From contig VTPC01089972.1 of the NCBI GenBank assembly GCA_011009095.1, forward strand, positions 243,848 to 307,847: a DNA stretch of 64,000 nucleotides. Reading direction: 5' to 3'. The notes under the pieces were generated by a model, which saw only the letters and a program-made list of their open reading frames with translations, was not told where the DNA came from and did no database searches. Position numbers and translations under genes: made by a program. Below, one piece after another: positions 49,540-61,099 of the stretch. This DNA is from Ignelater luminosus (Eukaryota; Arthropoda; Insecta; Coleoptera; Elateridae). The stretch's first letter is position 1. The number at the start of each line of letters is the position of its first letter.

Positions 49540-50640
49540 TGTTACTAGGAAGAATAAAAGCCTTTGGTTATCGTTAAAACTACACCAAATCTACCAAAAC
49601 TAGCAATTTCCAAGCCATACGACAGTGGTATTTGGGTAGGTACAGGCAATGTAACAGTAATAATCGGTCGGTTTATACCTGTTGGAGTCCGGACATTGAA
49701 AATCTTGTGAACCATCAATTGAGTTAGCATATCATTCCATATTATTGGAGATGGGCTGTTTTAGGTGCTCGGTTTCTCTTTAGTCAAGAAATAAAACTGT
49801 ACGACTCAAAGCGTTACCAGTCAGCTCGGATCATTACTATTAGAAACTTTTTTATGTTTTTTTGCAGTCAAGTAGTTGCTAGCCGGATAGGGAATACGTG
49901 GTACTTGCTGCTTGGCAGAATTGCGAAGAAGACAACAGAAGCAATTGACACGAATGGTGCAATGATTTCTAGTGATTAAACGTTGAAGGTGTTAGTGACG
50001 GCGTTGATGTTCATAGTGATAGTAGCCGACGACGCGACGTTCAGAAAATCTTGCAGTTGTAGGTGGAGTTAGTGGTAGATGACGGTGGTTCTTAGACGAT
50101 GAATAGAAAGGATGCAAAGCTGTTGGAGCGAATTGTTGGAGGTAGAAAAATGATAAGAATAGGAATTGAGCGACGGTGTCTGTAAGCTGGACGATTCCTA
50201 GTTGATGAAGCTGGAAAAGCAGAGGTGTCTATATTATCCAACAAACAGAGGAAGTCGACCAGAGAGGGGTATGAGGTGCAGTTCCAGTCAGTCGCAGAGA
50301 ATCAACTAAATGTGGAACGGATAACCTCATGCTGGCCGAGAGAACCTAACCCTGAAATAAATGCTTGGCGATCCGCCTCGCCTAGAATAGTAGACGACCT
50401 GCAAACCACGATGTACCTGGTGAAGATGAGGAAGTGTTGAAAGATCAAAATAGACGATGACTTTGTAACTCGTTTTCAGCTTGATATAGTTAGAATTGTT
50501 GGTTGCAAGGTTTCGACTGTCACCTGTTGGGTTGGCCTGGAAACGAAAATGAACTTTATGTCGAACTGGGCCTCTACAGATGAGATCTTCAGCCCGGTTG
50601 ACGGCTTTCTAGAACTAGTAAAATCAGCATTTTTTACCAG
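49540..50640. repeat. Diverged copy A of a dispersed repeat shared with 52260-53470
   Basis: Blocks shared in the same order with the later copy include 'attttgtgaac.gtcaa.tg' (49704 against 52607), 'atccaacaaaca.agga' (50236 against 53098) and 'tagtagacgacctgcaa.cca' (50389 against 53234). On the minus strand the first block lies in open frames in both copies that share VHKI.N.R. This resembles a transposon ORF, perhaps a LINE ORF1, but no zinc knuckle or catalytic motif is visible. The copy ends before the hAT-like element at 51109. Confidence 0.4.
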
Positions 50641-51108
50641 GCAGAGGAGAACGCGAAAAAAAGCCTAGCGAAAAAAGAATTAAAGAAAAAGAACATTTTT
50701 GCCTAGCATTACGATTCCCACGAAAATTTCCAGAGACGTCGAAAGGCTCGAAGAAGCCCCACGACAAGACGAAAATCTCAGGCGCATGCACATGAATGAT
50801 GTTATCATGCAGAACCCAGTATGGTGGCTTTGCTTCTGTTGTTGGAAACAACTGAAATGTATGTTTGGTGGCAGAATTTATTGATAATATTAATTTTGGC
50901 TAAAGTTAGAGGGGCTAAATCGAGGGTGTGCTTAAAGTCTGAAAGATATTTCGTATTTTGGAGAAGAATGCCGTGGATTGCTTTATCTTACTTCTACTTT
51001 GCCCTTTCTCTGGGGAGGTGTTCACTCTGTCCTGATCAATTATCTTAGTTACGTAACGTTCCAGTAGAGAAGTGTTAGAGCAAAGATGCGGTGACTCGTT
51101 AGACGTGT
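50641..51108. other. Sequence with no firm assignment
   Basis: Overlapping frames on both strands (61 and 75 codons plus, 75 codons minus) carry no known motif. The reading MPWIALS at about 50968 was checked as a possible receptor exon and rejected. Confidence 0.3.
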
Positions 51109-51855
51109 TAGAGTCTTGCATGGGTCGGAATTTTCAGGTACATCCCAACTGGAAACTAACTTGACACGGCCCAAAAAACCCCGGTAACTTTTTGATTTTG
51201 AAAGGCGCGAGAAGTCTAAGAGAAACCCGGAGGGCCAAAAAGTCCAAAAAACCCAAGAGGCCCAAAAGGACCAAGAAGTCCGACTAGCCCGAGAGATCCA
51301 AACGACCCGATAGACCCGAAAGACCCGAAGGGCCGACAGTGCTGACGGTCCAAGAAATCCAGACGGCCGTATAGACCCTAGAAGCCCAAAAAGACGAGAA
51401 GTATAAAGAGCCCGACTAATCGGAACGGCCCAACAGACTCCTATTGTCCCGAGAAGTCCGACAGGCCCAAGCAATTCAAACGGCCCGATAGACCCGGGAG
51501 ACCCGAAGGGTGGAGAAATCCGAACGACTCGACAGATCCGAGAAGACCGAAGAGCCAAGAGGAACATAAAGTCCCACAAGTCGGAACGGCACGACAGGCC
51601 TAAGCGGTCTAGACGGCATAATAAACCCGAGAGACACGAAGGGCTAAGAAGTCCGAATGGCCCGACAGGCCCGACGAGAAGCCCGAACGGTCTGACAAGC
51701 TCGAGAGATCCGGATGCCTGATAGACTACACAAGTCCAAAAAGCCTGACGGGCCCGACAAGACCGAACAGTTCGAGACCCGGCCTAATCCAAACCCGAAC
51801 TTTGGTTCGGCTCGCGTAAAGGCCGACTAGAAAACCCGACCCGTGCAGGCCTCTA
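51109..51855 (-). mobile_element. Non-autonomous hAT-like element carrying a GC-rich minisatellite (copy 2, inverted)
   Basis: The left end reads TAGAGTCTTGCATGGGTCGG. The right end, reverse-complemented, reads TAGAGGCCTGCACGGGTCGG, so the termini are 20-bp inverted repeats differing at only 3 positions. The right terminus is nearly the same as the left end of copy 1 at 20193. The interior from about 51180 to 51830 is almost entirely a degenerate ~10-bp GC-rich repeat ('cccgacaggcccgaacggtc'). The flanking 8-mers agacgtgt and agactata are only partly alike, so the target duplication is decayed or the edge is off by a base or two. The 176-codon minus-strand frame here, rich in Leu, Gly, Ser, Phe and Arg, is an artefact of the repeats. 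Confidence 0.72.
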
Positions 51856-52259
51856 AGACTATAACTTTGTAATAAATATATTAAAACATACACATACTAT
51901 CCACTATTCAAATGCTAATTGCTAACATCGAACTAACATCTTTAAATGTTGCTCTCTATATCTTCTTCTGTTCACCTTTTGGTATTTTAGTTCCTTTTAG
52001 ACTGTATTGAGCTTAAATCGTTTAAAACTTACAGTCAGGTATGTATGAACAGCTGGCATCATTACATATATTGTGAGCGACTGACCGTGGAAGCTATAGA
52101 ATAAGGGGTGGGCAATTTTGGCCCTCTGGGTCTAATTGCATTGTATAAATGTAAATTTACCAGCAAAAACTAACTTTAGGGCAGAGATATAATCAAGCAA
52201 TTTAGTTTTGGCGTTCGAGTTGTAAATATTGTCAATTTTATCATTATAAGAGTCAATTC

Positions 52260-53470
52260 GACTCCTACTCTAAAAGGCTTTTGTTGATTTTATGTTTTAT
52301 TGTTTTGTACTGATTACCATTGCAAGATCTACACTGTATTTGTGAGTTTTATTAATCCATTTCTGAAATTATCTTTTTACAAGATTTAAATAGACAAAGT
52401 CGTCTTGATAACACTGACTGAGTTAGTTATTTGGATTCTTGAGGAAAAGCATTCTAACATTAAAACAATGATGGGTATTTAACCTGTAATACTTAACGGA
52501 TTTGTCGAAGTTGAAGAAGGAAAGGTGCTTGCGGGTCAGTTTAACAGTAACGGTAGATCGATGTTCTTCTTTGGCTGCTGCTGTAATCTGGATGCGATGG
52601 TTCAAAATTTTGTGAACTGTCAACTGTAATCGTTGAAAAAAGTCGGAGAAGTTATCATGTTTCATTCTTTCCAGCAGTTCTTTTTATTCATGAATGGAGA
52701 TTTTAAGAAGGTTAAAGGTAAGGATGGAATAAGATAGAACCTGGACTTCCCGAATGCGACCTTAAGCATCATCATCATACGTATTCATCGTTGATTTTTA
52801 ACAAGATACAGGCTATTAAGAAGTTTCTTTAGCTTCTTTTCAATCAAATGGAGGTGATGAGGGACACAGAAATAACTGGGGATTTTGCGATTAAGCTGGA
52901 GATAGCGTTGATGTAAAATACGCTTGTTGGGGGAAATTGTTAGCACTGGCGATATCATAGACATATCGATGATGAAACTGATTGGATATTTTCAGAACCA
53001 TAATCCCACATTTTGCGCTACGAAGTAGAGTGTCAACGTCAGTTAGTTGAGTGATACTCCTCATTGTCGGAGAAAAGAAGGCGGTTGGGTTTATAGAATC
53101 CAACAAACACAGGAAACTGAACGGGGAGTGAAACTGCAGCCTAAGCTGAGCCAATGCTTCTCTAACATGAGAAATCGATCACATGTGAAGTGGTGGAGGG
53201 ACCTTAAGTCTTGTATTTGGACCCGTCTAGAGTAGTGGATGACCGGCAATCCAAGTAAGACTAACATTCGAAATGGTGACGATCCGAATGGAGAACACAA
53301 CACACGACTGAACGTCGAATTTTCAGTTTTAGTCCTCTGACTATGGTGATGGCCTTGCTGGAATCGGTAGAATCAAGTTCTTGTTAAAATTATGACAAAA
53401 AATAAAGAAGGAAAACGGAACCGTTTTAGATGGCAACACGAAATGCTCAAGAACGTGAAGGAACTCCGAA
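52260..53470. repeat. Copy B of the dispersed repeat
   Basis: It begins with 'ttttattgtttt...catttctga' and 'gacaaagtcgtcttgataac', continues through the blocks shared with copy A, and ends near 53470. Minus-strand frames of 80 codons (52665-52423) and 87 codons (53154-52891) lie in it, but no domain is identifiable. The first ~270 bases recur at 53570-53790. Confidence 0.5.
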
Positions 53471-53569
53471 GAGTACTATATGAGTGTAAATAATCTGCCA
53501 TTTACACTTCTGTGAGGGCAACTGGTGCTTTGGTTTTGTCGTTTAAGTCAATTTACCCTAGAAAGCATT

Positions 53570-53790
53570 CAAAACCGAGTTACGTTTTATTGTTTAGTGT
53601 TAAGTCATCATTGTGTCCAATTTCCCTACTCATCCATTTACAAGCTTTTAATAAACAAAGTCGTCTTGGATAACACTGACCCACTCAATTTTCTTGATTC
53701 TTGAAAGAAGTATTCTAAGATTAAAGTTGTGATGAGTATTCATCGTATTGATTTCACAGATTTGTTGGATCATTCAGCCATTTTTAGAGT
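53570..53790. repeat. Direct repeat of the start of copy B
   Basis: 'acaaagtcgtcttggataac' followed by actgac at 53657 repeats the phrase at 52395 with one base inserted. Downstream matches follow: gattcttga, agtattctaa.attaaa and tgatg.gtatt. The spacing is about 1.26 kb. The two could be terminal direct repeats of one element or the start of a tandem third copy. Confidence 0.55.
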
Positions 53791-55000
53791 TTATCTGATT
53801 TGTATGTAGAAACCAAGGATGTTAAAAAACAAACAAATTATAATTTGGCAAAAAAGTGCCCGTTTCTAGTTCTGGCTCTAAATAAAAAATTTTAATCATT
53901 CTTCTAATTTTCATTTTGAATCCAAACATTCAAAGAAAGAAAAACTTATTAATAACAAATTCACAGAATAATAAATTATAGATAAGAAAACTAAAGAAGT
54001 GTAAAGCAGACGGACGATATCATAGATATTTCAGTTTATGATTTTCTCCTGTATATAAAGGTTTATGTATAATAACAGTTTACTCCTACGTTTTCTGCTA
54101 TATCTTAAAATCCCTTAGCTAGTCTTTTTTACTCCTACGCTGCAAAGTAATGGCAGCCTCGTATTATTACATTACACACAGTGTTGCCTAATAAACTCTA
54201 ATTTAACTCTAACACTGTAATTGAATTTTTACTTTTAAATGCGATTTCGCAAATTGTAAATCTTTTACCTAAGCAGATTAGCAAGAAGAACTTTTAATAT
54301 TTATGACATATAATAATGGTTTTGTCTTCATAGGAAGTAACACATTAGTGTAGCTTAGGAAACTTTCTCTTGAAAAATAACTTAAAATTACTTCACAATC
54401 TCTTTAGTCTGGTTTCTTAACAAAACCTGGTATGAGACGTCATTTTAACCAAGCTAAAGCAGTAGTTGCATGTTATGAGCCGTGACCGTGGATCGACAAT
54501 GTTAAGTACCGTCGTACTTTATGTATATTTCATAAGGCTATTTGTATAAAATAAGGAAACTACTCTCTTTTTATTTAGATACTAAACTTTTATTAGTAAA
54601 GTAAAAACAAGCAACATAAAAAGGAAACAACTAATTGCTTGTTTCAAGGTGGTAAGTATAAATCAAAATTTATTGTGTGTATGTGTGTGTGGTTAAGGGC
54701 TAGTGGAACTTATGAAAAAAAGGAACAACAAATTACAATTATCTTTATGACCACTAAATCGACTACAACATATCTAGATATAAAACCCTCCCTAATATTC
54801 GTTGTTCATTATGATGAACAAGAACAATATTTAACAGCTCTACGAATCGTGGCGTAAAGGAAAAACTGAGAAAGCTGTATATATTTGTGGCGTTTTTACG
54901 ATACTATTTACGTAGCATATATGATACCTATTAAGTGGTAATTTTAGTTTCATGACGGAAAAATTGCTACAGCATATAAAACTTAGTAAATAATAATGAT
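53791..55000. other. AT-rich sequence with no recognised feature
   Basis: Plain AT-rich DNA. A short (gt)n-like run, gtgtgtatgtgtgtgtgg, is at about 54674-54691. Confidence 0.45.
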
Positions 55001-55003
55001 TTT

Positions 55004-55060
55004 TTGGTGCAAGGTCAGGGCTCGTTACAAATGTGAATACTAACCACTACACTACTAGTT
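55004..55060 (-). repeat. tRNA-like (SINE-type) fragment
   Basis: On the minus strand the sequence tagtgtagtggttagtatt (starting at 55054) matches the D-arm and A-box of many tRNAs and tRNA-derived SINEs. It is followed by cacatttgtaacgagccctg and accttgcacc, where an anticodon arm and a B-box (ggttcgaatcc) would be; both are degenerate. No complete cloverleaf can be drawn, so this is not a functional tRNA. Confidence 0.4.
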
Positions 55061-55734
55061 AGTAGCTCATTTTTACTGTTCTGTTCTCGCTATAATATTT
55101 TCACTGCTAGTTATTTACACACTCTTACTATATAGATTTAGCTTTATAAGCCAACATTAGACGCCAATGGAATCAATATTTTGGACCCTTGTTTGTTGTT
55201 TCTTGATTAGATGATAAAGAAGACTTTGTTTTCAATATTAAATATGGAGCACATCATTGTCCTAATGTTATTTGTAAATAAATTGCTATCGAATAAAAAT
55301 TCGAATTTTTTTTGTTTTCTAAATTCTCCTCAGCTGTTGAGATCAAAATAACACTGCTCGATTCCTAGGAGTTTACAATGCTCTAAAAACCCTCCCTGTA
55401 CTTGTCATCCATATTGCTAGCGTAGCTTCGAAACGTATAATAAAATTCAATAGCAACGTTTATATTTTAAAATTCAAAGAAATATTTGGCTCAACACCAT
55501 TAAGAAAAGAAAACTTGGATTCCATTCATTTGCATGACTTATGATATCTTTTGAAAGATGAAAGTGAAATTAGCCAGCAACTTCAAATTTACGTTGAAGG
55601 CACAAACAAATGCTGATTCTAAGCCACATGGACCAAGGATTTCAGGTTTGAGCTTGAAATTAATTATTAGAAAGCTAAAATTGTCCTATTAGACTTCCTA
55701 ACAACTAATGATCATCAACTCGCTCATGTTGGCT

Positions 55735-55890
55735 TTCTGGAATTTTAGAATTTTAAACACTTGGAATCCTGGAAAAGTGCAATCAAGCGCTGGAAGTGAC
55801 GTTTCGAAAGAACAATTAGGTCTAAAAACACAGTACTCAAGTAAAGTAGTACTGCACTGTAACTCTGACTAGTATTTGTATCTTCAAAAA
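55735..55890. repeat. Dispersed repeat, copy 1 of a direct pair
   Basis: 'ctggaaaagtgcaatcaagc' and 'gctggaagtgacgtttcg' with 'ggtctaaaa' at 55768-55834 align with 'ctggaaaaggcaatcaaacg' and 'ctgaaattgatgttgtg' with 'ggcctaaaa' at 57999-58060. Similarity is moderate and the family is unknown. Confidence 0.45.
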
Positions 55891-56739
55891 CAGAATGCCA
55901 TAGTTTGAGTAATTAGAACTTATGATACGTAAAACAATCATCTAGGTCAAGATGTGTTCTTTATCAAAAGTCTGAGAATCAGAACAGTTTGATGCAGTGA
56001 CGTCTTGGCACATCATGCTGACATTTAGACCAGAGTGCTTGCAGTAACATCTGGCATCTCAGTATAATTTACAGGAACAAGTAGTATGACTTTACAGACT
56101 ATTTGGAGTGGGAAGTCGTGTGTTGGGGATGGAAGGCAAACGCTAGCAGAAACGCTTTTAATAGCAAAAGCGACTTATTAGTAGTTTTAATGTTCTTGCC
56201 TGGAAATATTTCCAGAAGGAATGTTGCTCACAAATTGCATTTGTTGATTGGAGAGCTTGCACTTTGAAAAAGGTTGTTACATGAAGCTTTCCTGTTGCCT
56301 AAGCATAGCAGACACATCGTAGATAATCCAACCTATCTGTCTCACTACTGGCATTAAGGGCTACAATGAGCTTTTACTCCGCTGTGCTCAACATCTGCAT
56401 GGAGCTGTCATGTTGTGCATGCGAGACATGCGCGTAGTTTGAAGCAACTGCTGTAAGGAGCTCTTCAGGTACATCCATGTCTAAACCTGTTCTGACGATT
56501 AGAAAGCCTTATTCTTATTAAACACTATCTTGTGGCCACAATCACAAATGAGCCAACTCGCTTGTAAAAGTACTGTACATATGCCTTGGCTATTTATCCA
56601 AAAGTGGCCAGACATGGCCAAAACTTTCTTCAGGTGCAGTACCGGAAAAACGCTTTTGGAGTGTTGACTTCGCTTTGAAACTCGTCGGAGAGAGCAGCCG
56701 GTCTAGATGATAGATCAAATCTTAAATACTCTTTATAAA

Positions 56740-56928
56740 TTATTTTCGAATTTTATAATGCAAGCAATTTACAGGAACAATCTCGTCATGAATCACATCA
56801 CCGCGATGAACTGAGGCATGCGTTTTTATTGAACGTTTTTTCCTGGAGAATTTGATGTCACGAAATAACAACGCAGCTATCCTGTTGACGGTTGATTCAC
56901 CAGCAGCTTTGACAGTTTCCGGATACAA
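56740..56928 (-). other. Short coding-like frame, unassigned
   Basis: A 62-codon minus-strand frame has a fairly protein-like composition (MYPETVKAAGESTVNRIAAL, then LFRDIKFSRKKRS, then VHRGDVIHDEIVPVNCLHY). It matches no family I recognise. The surrounding 55.9-57.0 kb is also less AT-rich than the intron average. Decayed transposon or a small exon are both possible. Confidence 0.25.
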
Positions 56929-57959
56929 AGGATGTTAAGTTAATAAGGCGACTGTCCGCTAGGGCGCACAGACAAGAGCCTCTACCGGACCCTCTGTATC
57001 TGAAAAAAAACAAATACCGACAAAATTGCGAGTATATAGTTGTAATCTTTCAGAAAATAAAAATTTCTTTCTTGCTTAACTTTTGAAAGATCAGATTAAG
57101 TAAAACTGTGAATTCCGTTCGTCAAGTTTGTTTAATTAATTTGACATATTTGTTGCCGATGACAAATCCGAATAATTGACGTAAATTAGGCGTCAGTTTT
57201 GTTCTGTATTGGTTATCGAAAATTCCATATTTTATTTTGTCTACTTAGTCATTAAATAATGTTTACTTCGCATCTTGATATGACGTCTTTGAACTGTGAC
57301 ATTTGTGGCGGTGTTAGGAGATCTACTTCTCCTCTTTGTCTTTCGATTGGTCAGAGGACCCATGAGTAGTTGCTGTGGTTTTCCAGAGGTCGATCGGCTG
57401 AAGCAGACTTACCAGAAAACTATACCAAAATAAAACACTAGATTTGGTGCTCAACCAACAACGAAGGGACCCGCTCTACAGACAGCGGCAACAATCGAAT
57501 CCACAGGTAAAAGGAACAGCTCGAAACGATCAGGATAAGAGCACCATATTACCTTTCTGTCTTGCCAAGTACTTATTATCCTTAGAGAACACTGGCAGCA
57601 CACTCTTGTTACCTGAATCGGACCGCACTGGAAGTGGCAGATTTTTTATGATAAATTTCTCAGGATTTAAATCATTCACAAACCATTGGTAAACTAAGAG
57701 CCACCCCATTCTATGAACAAAACTTGGTAGGGACCTGTCAGTGTTTGTAGTGGATAGCAAACTAAAATTTCACAATCTGTGGCAGTTTATCGAAATAGTC
57801 AGAACGTCCTTACTATCACTTGCGACTTGTAGTTCGTTTCAAATTAGTTCTTAGTTCAGGAATTTTAGACAAAAAGTCTCTTTACTATTGTAAACCTGAA
57901 ATGTTGCACAGTGTACCTATTGGTCTTTTTAAGAATACACAAGTTCCTAAATTTTTCCT

Positions 57960-58110
57960 TGAACATCTTGGAATTCTAGGAATTTGAACACAAGAAATTC
58001 TGGAAAAGGCAATCAAACGCTGAAATTGATGTTGTGAGAAAAAGGTTTGGCCTAAAATGCTCATATAAAGCTCGAATAAATCACAAAAAACTAAAATATA
58101 AGTCTGAGTA
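57960..58110. repeat. Dispersed repeat, copy 2 of a direct pair
   Basis: This is the partner of 55735-55890, in the same orientation and about 2.2 kb away. The order of matched blocks is the same, and no recognisable protein is encoded. Confidence 0.45.
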
Positions 58111-58918
58111 TTTAGTAATTACATAACATGGTATCCCGTTTAACAAGAAGCGCGAAGAAATCCGAGAAATTAAAAAAAGTCTGCAAATTTTTCCTCTTGG
58201 CACCCTGGGCACTTTTTCTAGCAAATATCAGAGATGTGGCTAAAACTAATAATCTTTGGAGTGAAATAAGCTTTCTAGTGGTATAATTTGGGTTACATGT
58301 ACAACCAATAATAGCAGAGCTACGAGCGATGAAATAATTGCACGCACTCGTTGTAAGGAAACTGCAACAATACTGTAAATGGATGGCGTTGGTCTTAAGA
58401 ACTGTAGACTGAAACGTGATGAACAGGATGCCAATACCTTCAAGGTATGGCTGCAAACTAATACAGCATCAAAAAATTTACTCAAGGCTGGTCTCAGAAT
58501 TTAGTTTGCCTTGAGGCAACTACAGACTTTTGCGCCCTTGCACCTTTGACCACGCAATATTAGAAACCTTCTGACCTAGAAGACTTGAACTAAAAATAAC
58601 TAGTAGGAAAACTTCAGCGGTTTGAATTAGTACTCAATTTACTTGACAAGTCCAACCGGTTTATAAAAAGAAGCTGACTTAACAACAGCCAACAAAGAGG
58701 CAAAAAATCGGTTCAGACCAATAGAACAGATTTCATGTTTTGATCTTGTCAAGGTTTTAAGATAAATTCTATAGTAGATCTTTGTTTGCATCTAATTACT
58801 TCATGCATGCGTATTTCACTGAAAACAAGTGCTGGGAGGTCATCTGTTGATCTTCTAAGTAGATTTAATCGATTGCTGACAATTGGTCCTTAGCTACGTC
58901 GCATTTACTGTTGAAAAG

Positions 58919-59520
58919 TGTAACGAAGTTACGAATATTATAGCCGCCGTTAGATATTTTAAATAATATTTTGGTTATATTTAATTTAATATTATTCATC
59001 GTATTTTAATGTAATTATTTTAAGTATTGAGATTAATTGTATTAACATTAACAATGCCGATTCCGCACGCATACTAGTGCGCCCCAAGTGTAGTGTCCCC
59101 GCTCCGGGATCTCCCTAGTTTGAGGGAACTGGCGGGTAGAAGTGCAAACGCCCTATTGTCGAACAGTCAGTTCCTTCTAGGTTTGTCTAGTTGTATTGTA
59201 AACTTCTAGCTAGGTTCTAGACGAATTGTCATAAAGAACTATTGGTTGTAGAGTTGTAGCGTTTCTGCAATTTTTCAAAGCTAATCGTATATAGAGAATT
59301 GTCGGAACAAAAGTCCAGCAAATTTCTAGAAAGGAATTGGAACTCGAAACTCGAGCCTTCTTAATTCTAATTTAAAGATGATGAAGTTGTTGTTTACCGC
59401 CGAAACTGAAGAATATTGCAAAACAAGGATCCCAAGGTTCTTTTTAAACAGACCCCTCCGACGCGACGCCAAAGCTTTTGTGTTTCAGCTAATCCCGTGG
59501 CCGCGATTTAGACTTTTAAT
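58919..59520 (+). repeat. Possible solo LTR (BEL/Pao style) or GC-rich block
   Basis: The block starts TGTAACGAAGTTACGAATA, a form common for BEL/Pao LTR 5' ends. It passes through an AT-rich part and then a CpG-containing part (gcacgcatactagtgcgccc; ctccgggatctccc; cagtcagttccttctagg) and ends in GC-rich sequence (cgacgcgacgcc; ccgtggccgcg). The expected CA-ending terminus and 5-bp target duplication could not be found, and no second LTR or BEL/Pao protein is present. The call therefore rests on the start sequence and composition. Confidence 0.3.
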
Positions 59521-61010
59521 GCATGTAAAAATACATTAGAATTAGAAAATAAACGATAACAATGATGATTTTAGACAGATCTACAGTAAAGTGAAACAGA
59601 AATATTAAATTAAATAATATTGTGAGCTGTTTATCACCTTAACTATACAATAAATTTAAAATCTGTATTGCTATGATAAAACTCCTAATAGAATTTCTCT
59701 TCATTGGGAATATTTTTGTTAAATCTCCAACATTGAGTAAATTGAATGTTACCCCTAAGGATAATACGAAAATCATTTTGATTTGCTTTTCGAATCTCCT
59801 GGGCTTTTATAAAAATTAACCTTCGGCGCATATATTTTAGAAACGAGTGCCGCCGCCGGCCATAACGTTTTACGAAATTACTGTAAATTAAAAATGGAAA
59901 TAATAAAATTCAACACAGAACACCAGCCTATAAAATTATTGATCGGAATTATGAGATAATTTTTAAAGATACATAAAAAAATAACAAAACTGGAGAGAAT
60001 TTTATGATCCATACAGTTTTTACTTTTTTTCATTTTTGTCAAAGATTAAAGTTCTTGATTTTTTAATAGACTATAATAACATTGTTCGGAATAGATTGAG
60101 AGAGATAAAATGTAATACCTACGTACCTAATAAAATGAAAAATTATGCTTCTGCCAATGATAAGCACATAGATATTTAACATAAGTTGTTTACAGTGTTG
60201 GTATACTAACAGATATGATGTTTTATGGCGCATTAAATGCTAATGTTTCTTAATTTTCATAAATATAACAGAAAAGAAGTAAACATTAAATGCAGAAAAA
60301 ACTGACAATTAATGCGTTGTTTACTAAAGAAGGGTAAGAAAGTATGAAATCACTTTTTCCTCTGTATACATTTTAGTCCTCGAGAAAAAGCTGTTTATAA
60401 AATGGTAAACACAGAAAAACGTAATTTTCACAGCAGGGGCGATGTTTGCCATCATTGAGAATCCCGACCAGTTTTTAGAAATCTTTCTTATTGATTCCAA
60501 TGTTTACTTACCTTTCCGGCATGATATTTTTATTTATTTCTGTATTTATAATTATATTTCGTTAATAATTACAAGGTAGGGAAAAGATGGCGAAATATAA
60601 AATAAATAATTTTGACTTCTAGTTCAAGTTGCAGTTATGTATTAAGGGCTTAGTTGGTTTGAATTTTGCTTTTTTAGACTATTCCCAATTGTTTTTGTAT
60701 GTATATTAATAGCTCCTAATTGAGGTTGTACTAACAAAGTGAAGAAGAATTTAATGTAATATTATAGTAAATTAAGCCCCATTATAAGTAATACTACCCT
60801 GCAGGTAAAACTTTTAAGTAAATTTTACATAAAAGCGTAATCTGTATGTGGTCATAAGTGATGAATTATCGTAGAATGCACCAGATAGATAATTCCTATT
60901 AGAAAATAAGAACAGAACATAGTTTTCAAGCTTTCTACACTTTATTATCTTTTTTTGTTGATATACTTATTGGTCCTTTACGTATGATCTGAAAAGCTGC
61001 CATTTCAGTA
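59521..61010. other. AT-rich sequence with no recognised feature
   Basis: Strongly AT-rich, with no frame of note and no repeats apart from short poly-T or poly-A runs. Confidence 0.5.
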
Positions 61011-61018
61011 CTTCTTGT

Positions 61019-61069
61019 AACATTTATATTTGTAGTAATGTAACATTTATATTTGCAGTAATGTTACAC
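61019..61069 (+). repeat. 23-bp tandem duplication
   Basis: gtaacatttatatttgtagt plus aat is followed at once by gtaacatttatatttgcagt plus aat, one base different, then gttac. Confidence 0.8.
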
Positions 61070-61099
61070 GGTTTCAAAAATGATTTAATGTTGTATCTT

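Noticed and set aside
50968-51048. A PWIALSYFYFALSLGRC reading that could be the next receptor exon (Pro-Trp after NIFV)
   Set aside because: No acceptor precedes it in the right phase, it has a Met before the Pro, and the downstream residues do not match the TM3 region with its conserved Cys and DR[FY].
51049-51579. A 176-codon minus-strand open frame, one of the longest in the window
   Set aside because: It lies in the degenerate ~10-bp GC-rich repeat of the hAT-like element. Its Leu/Gly/Ser/Phe/Arg-rich product is an artefact of repetition.
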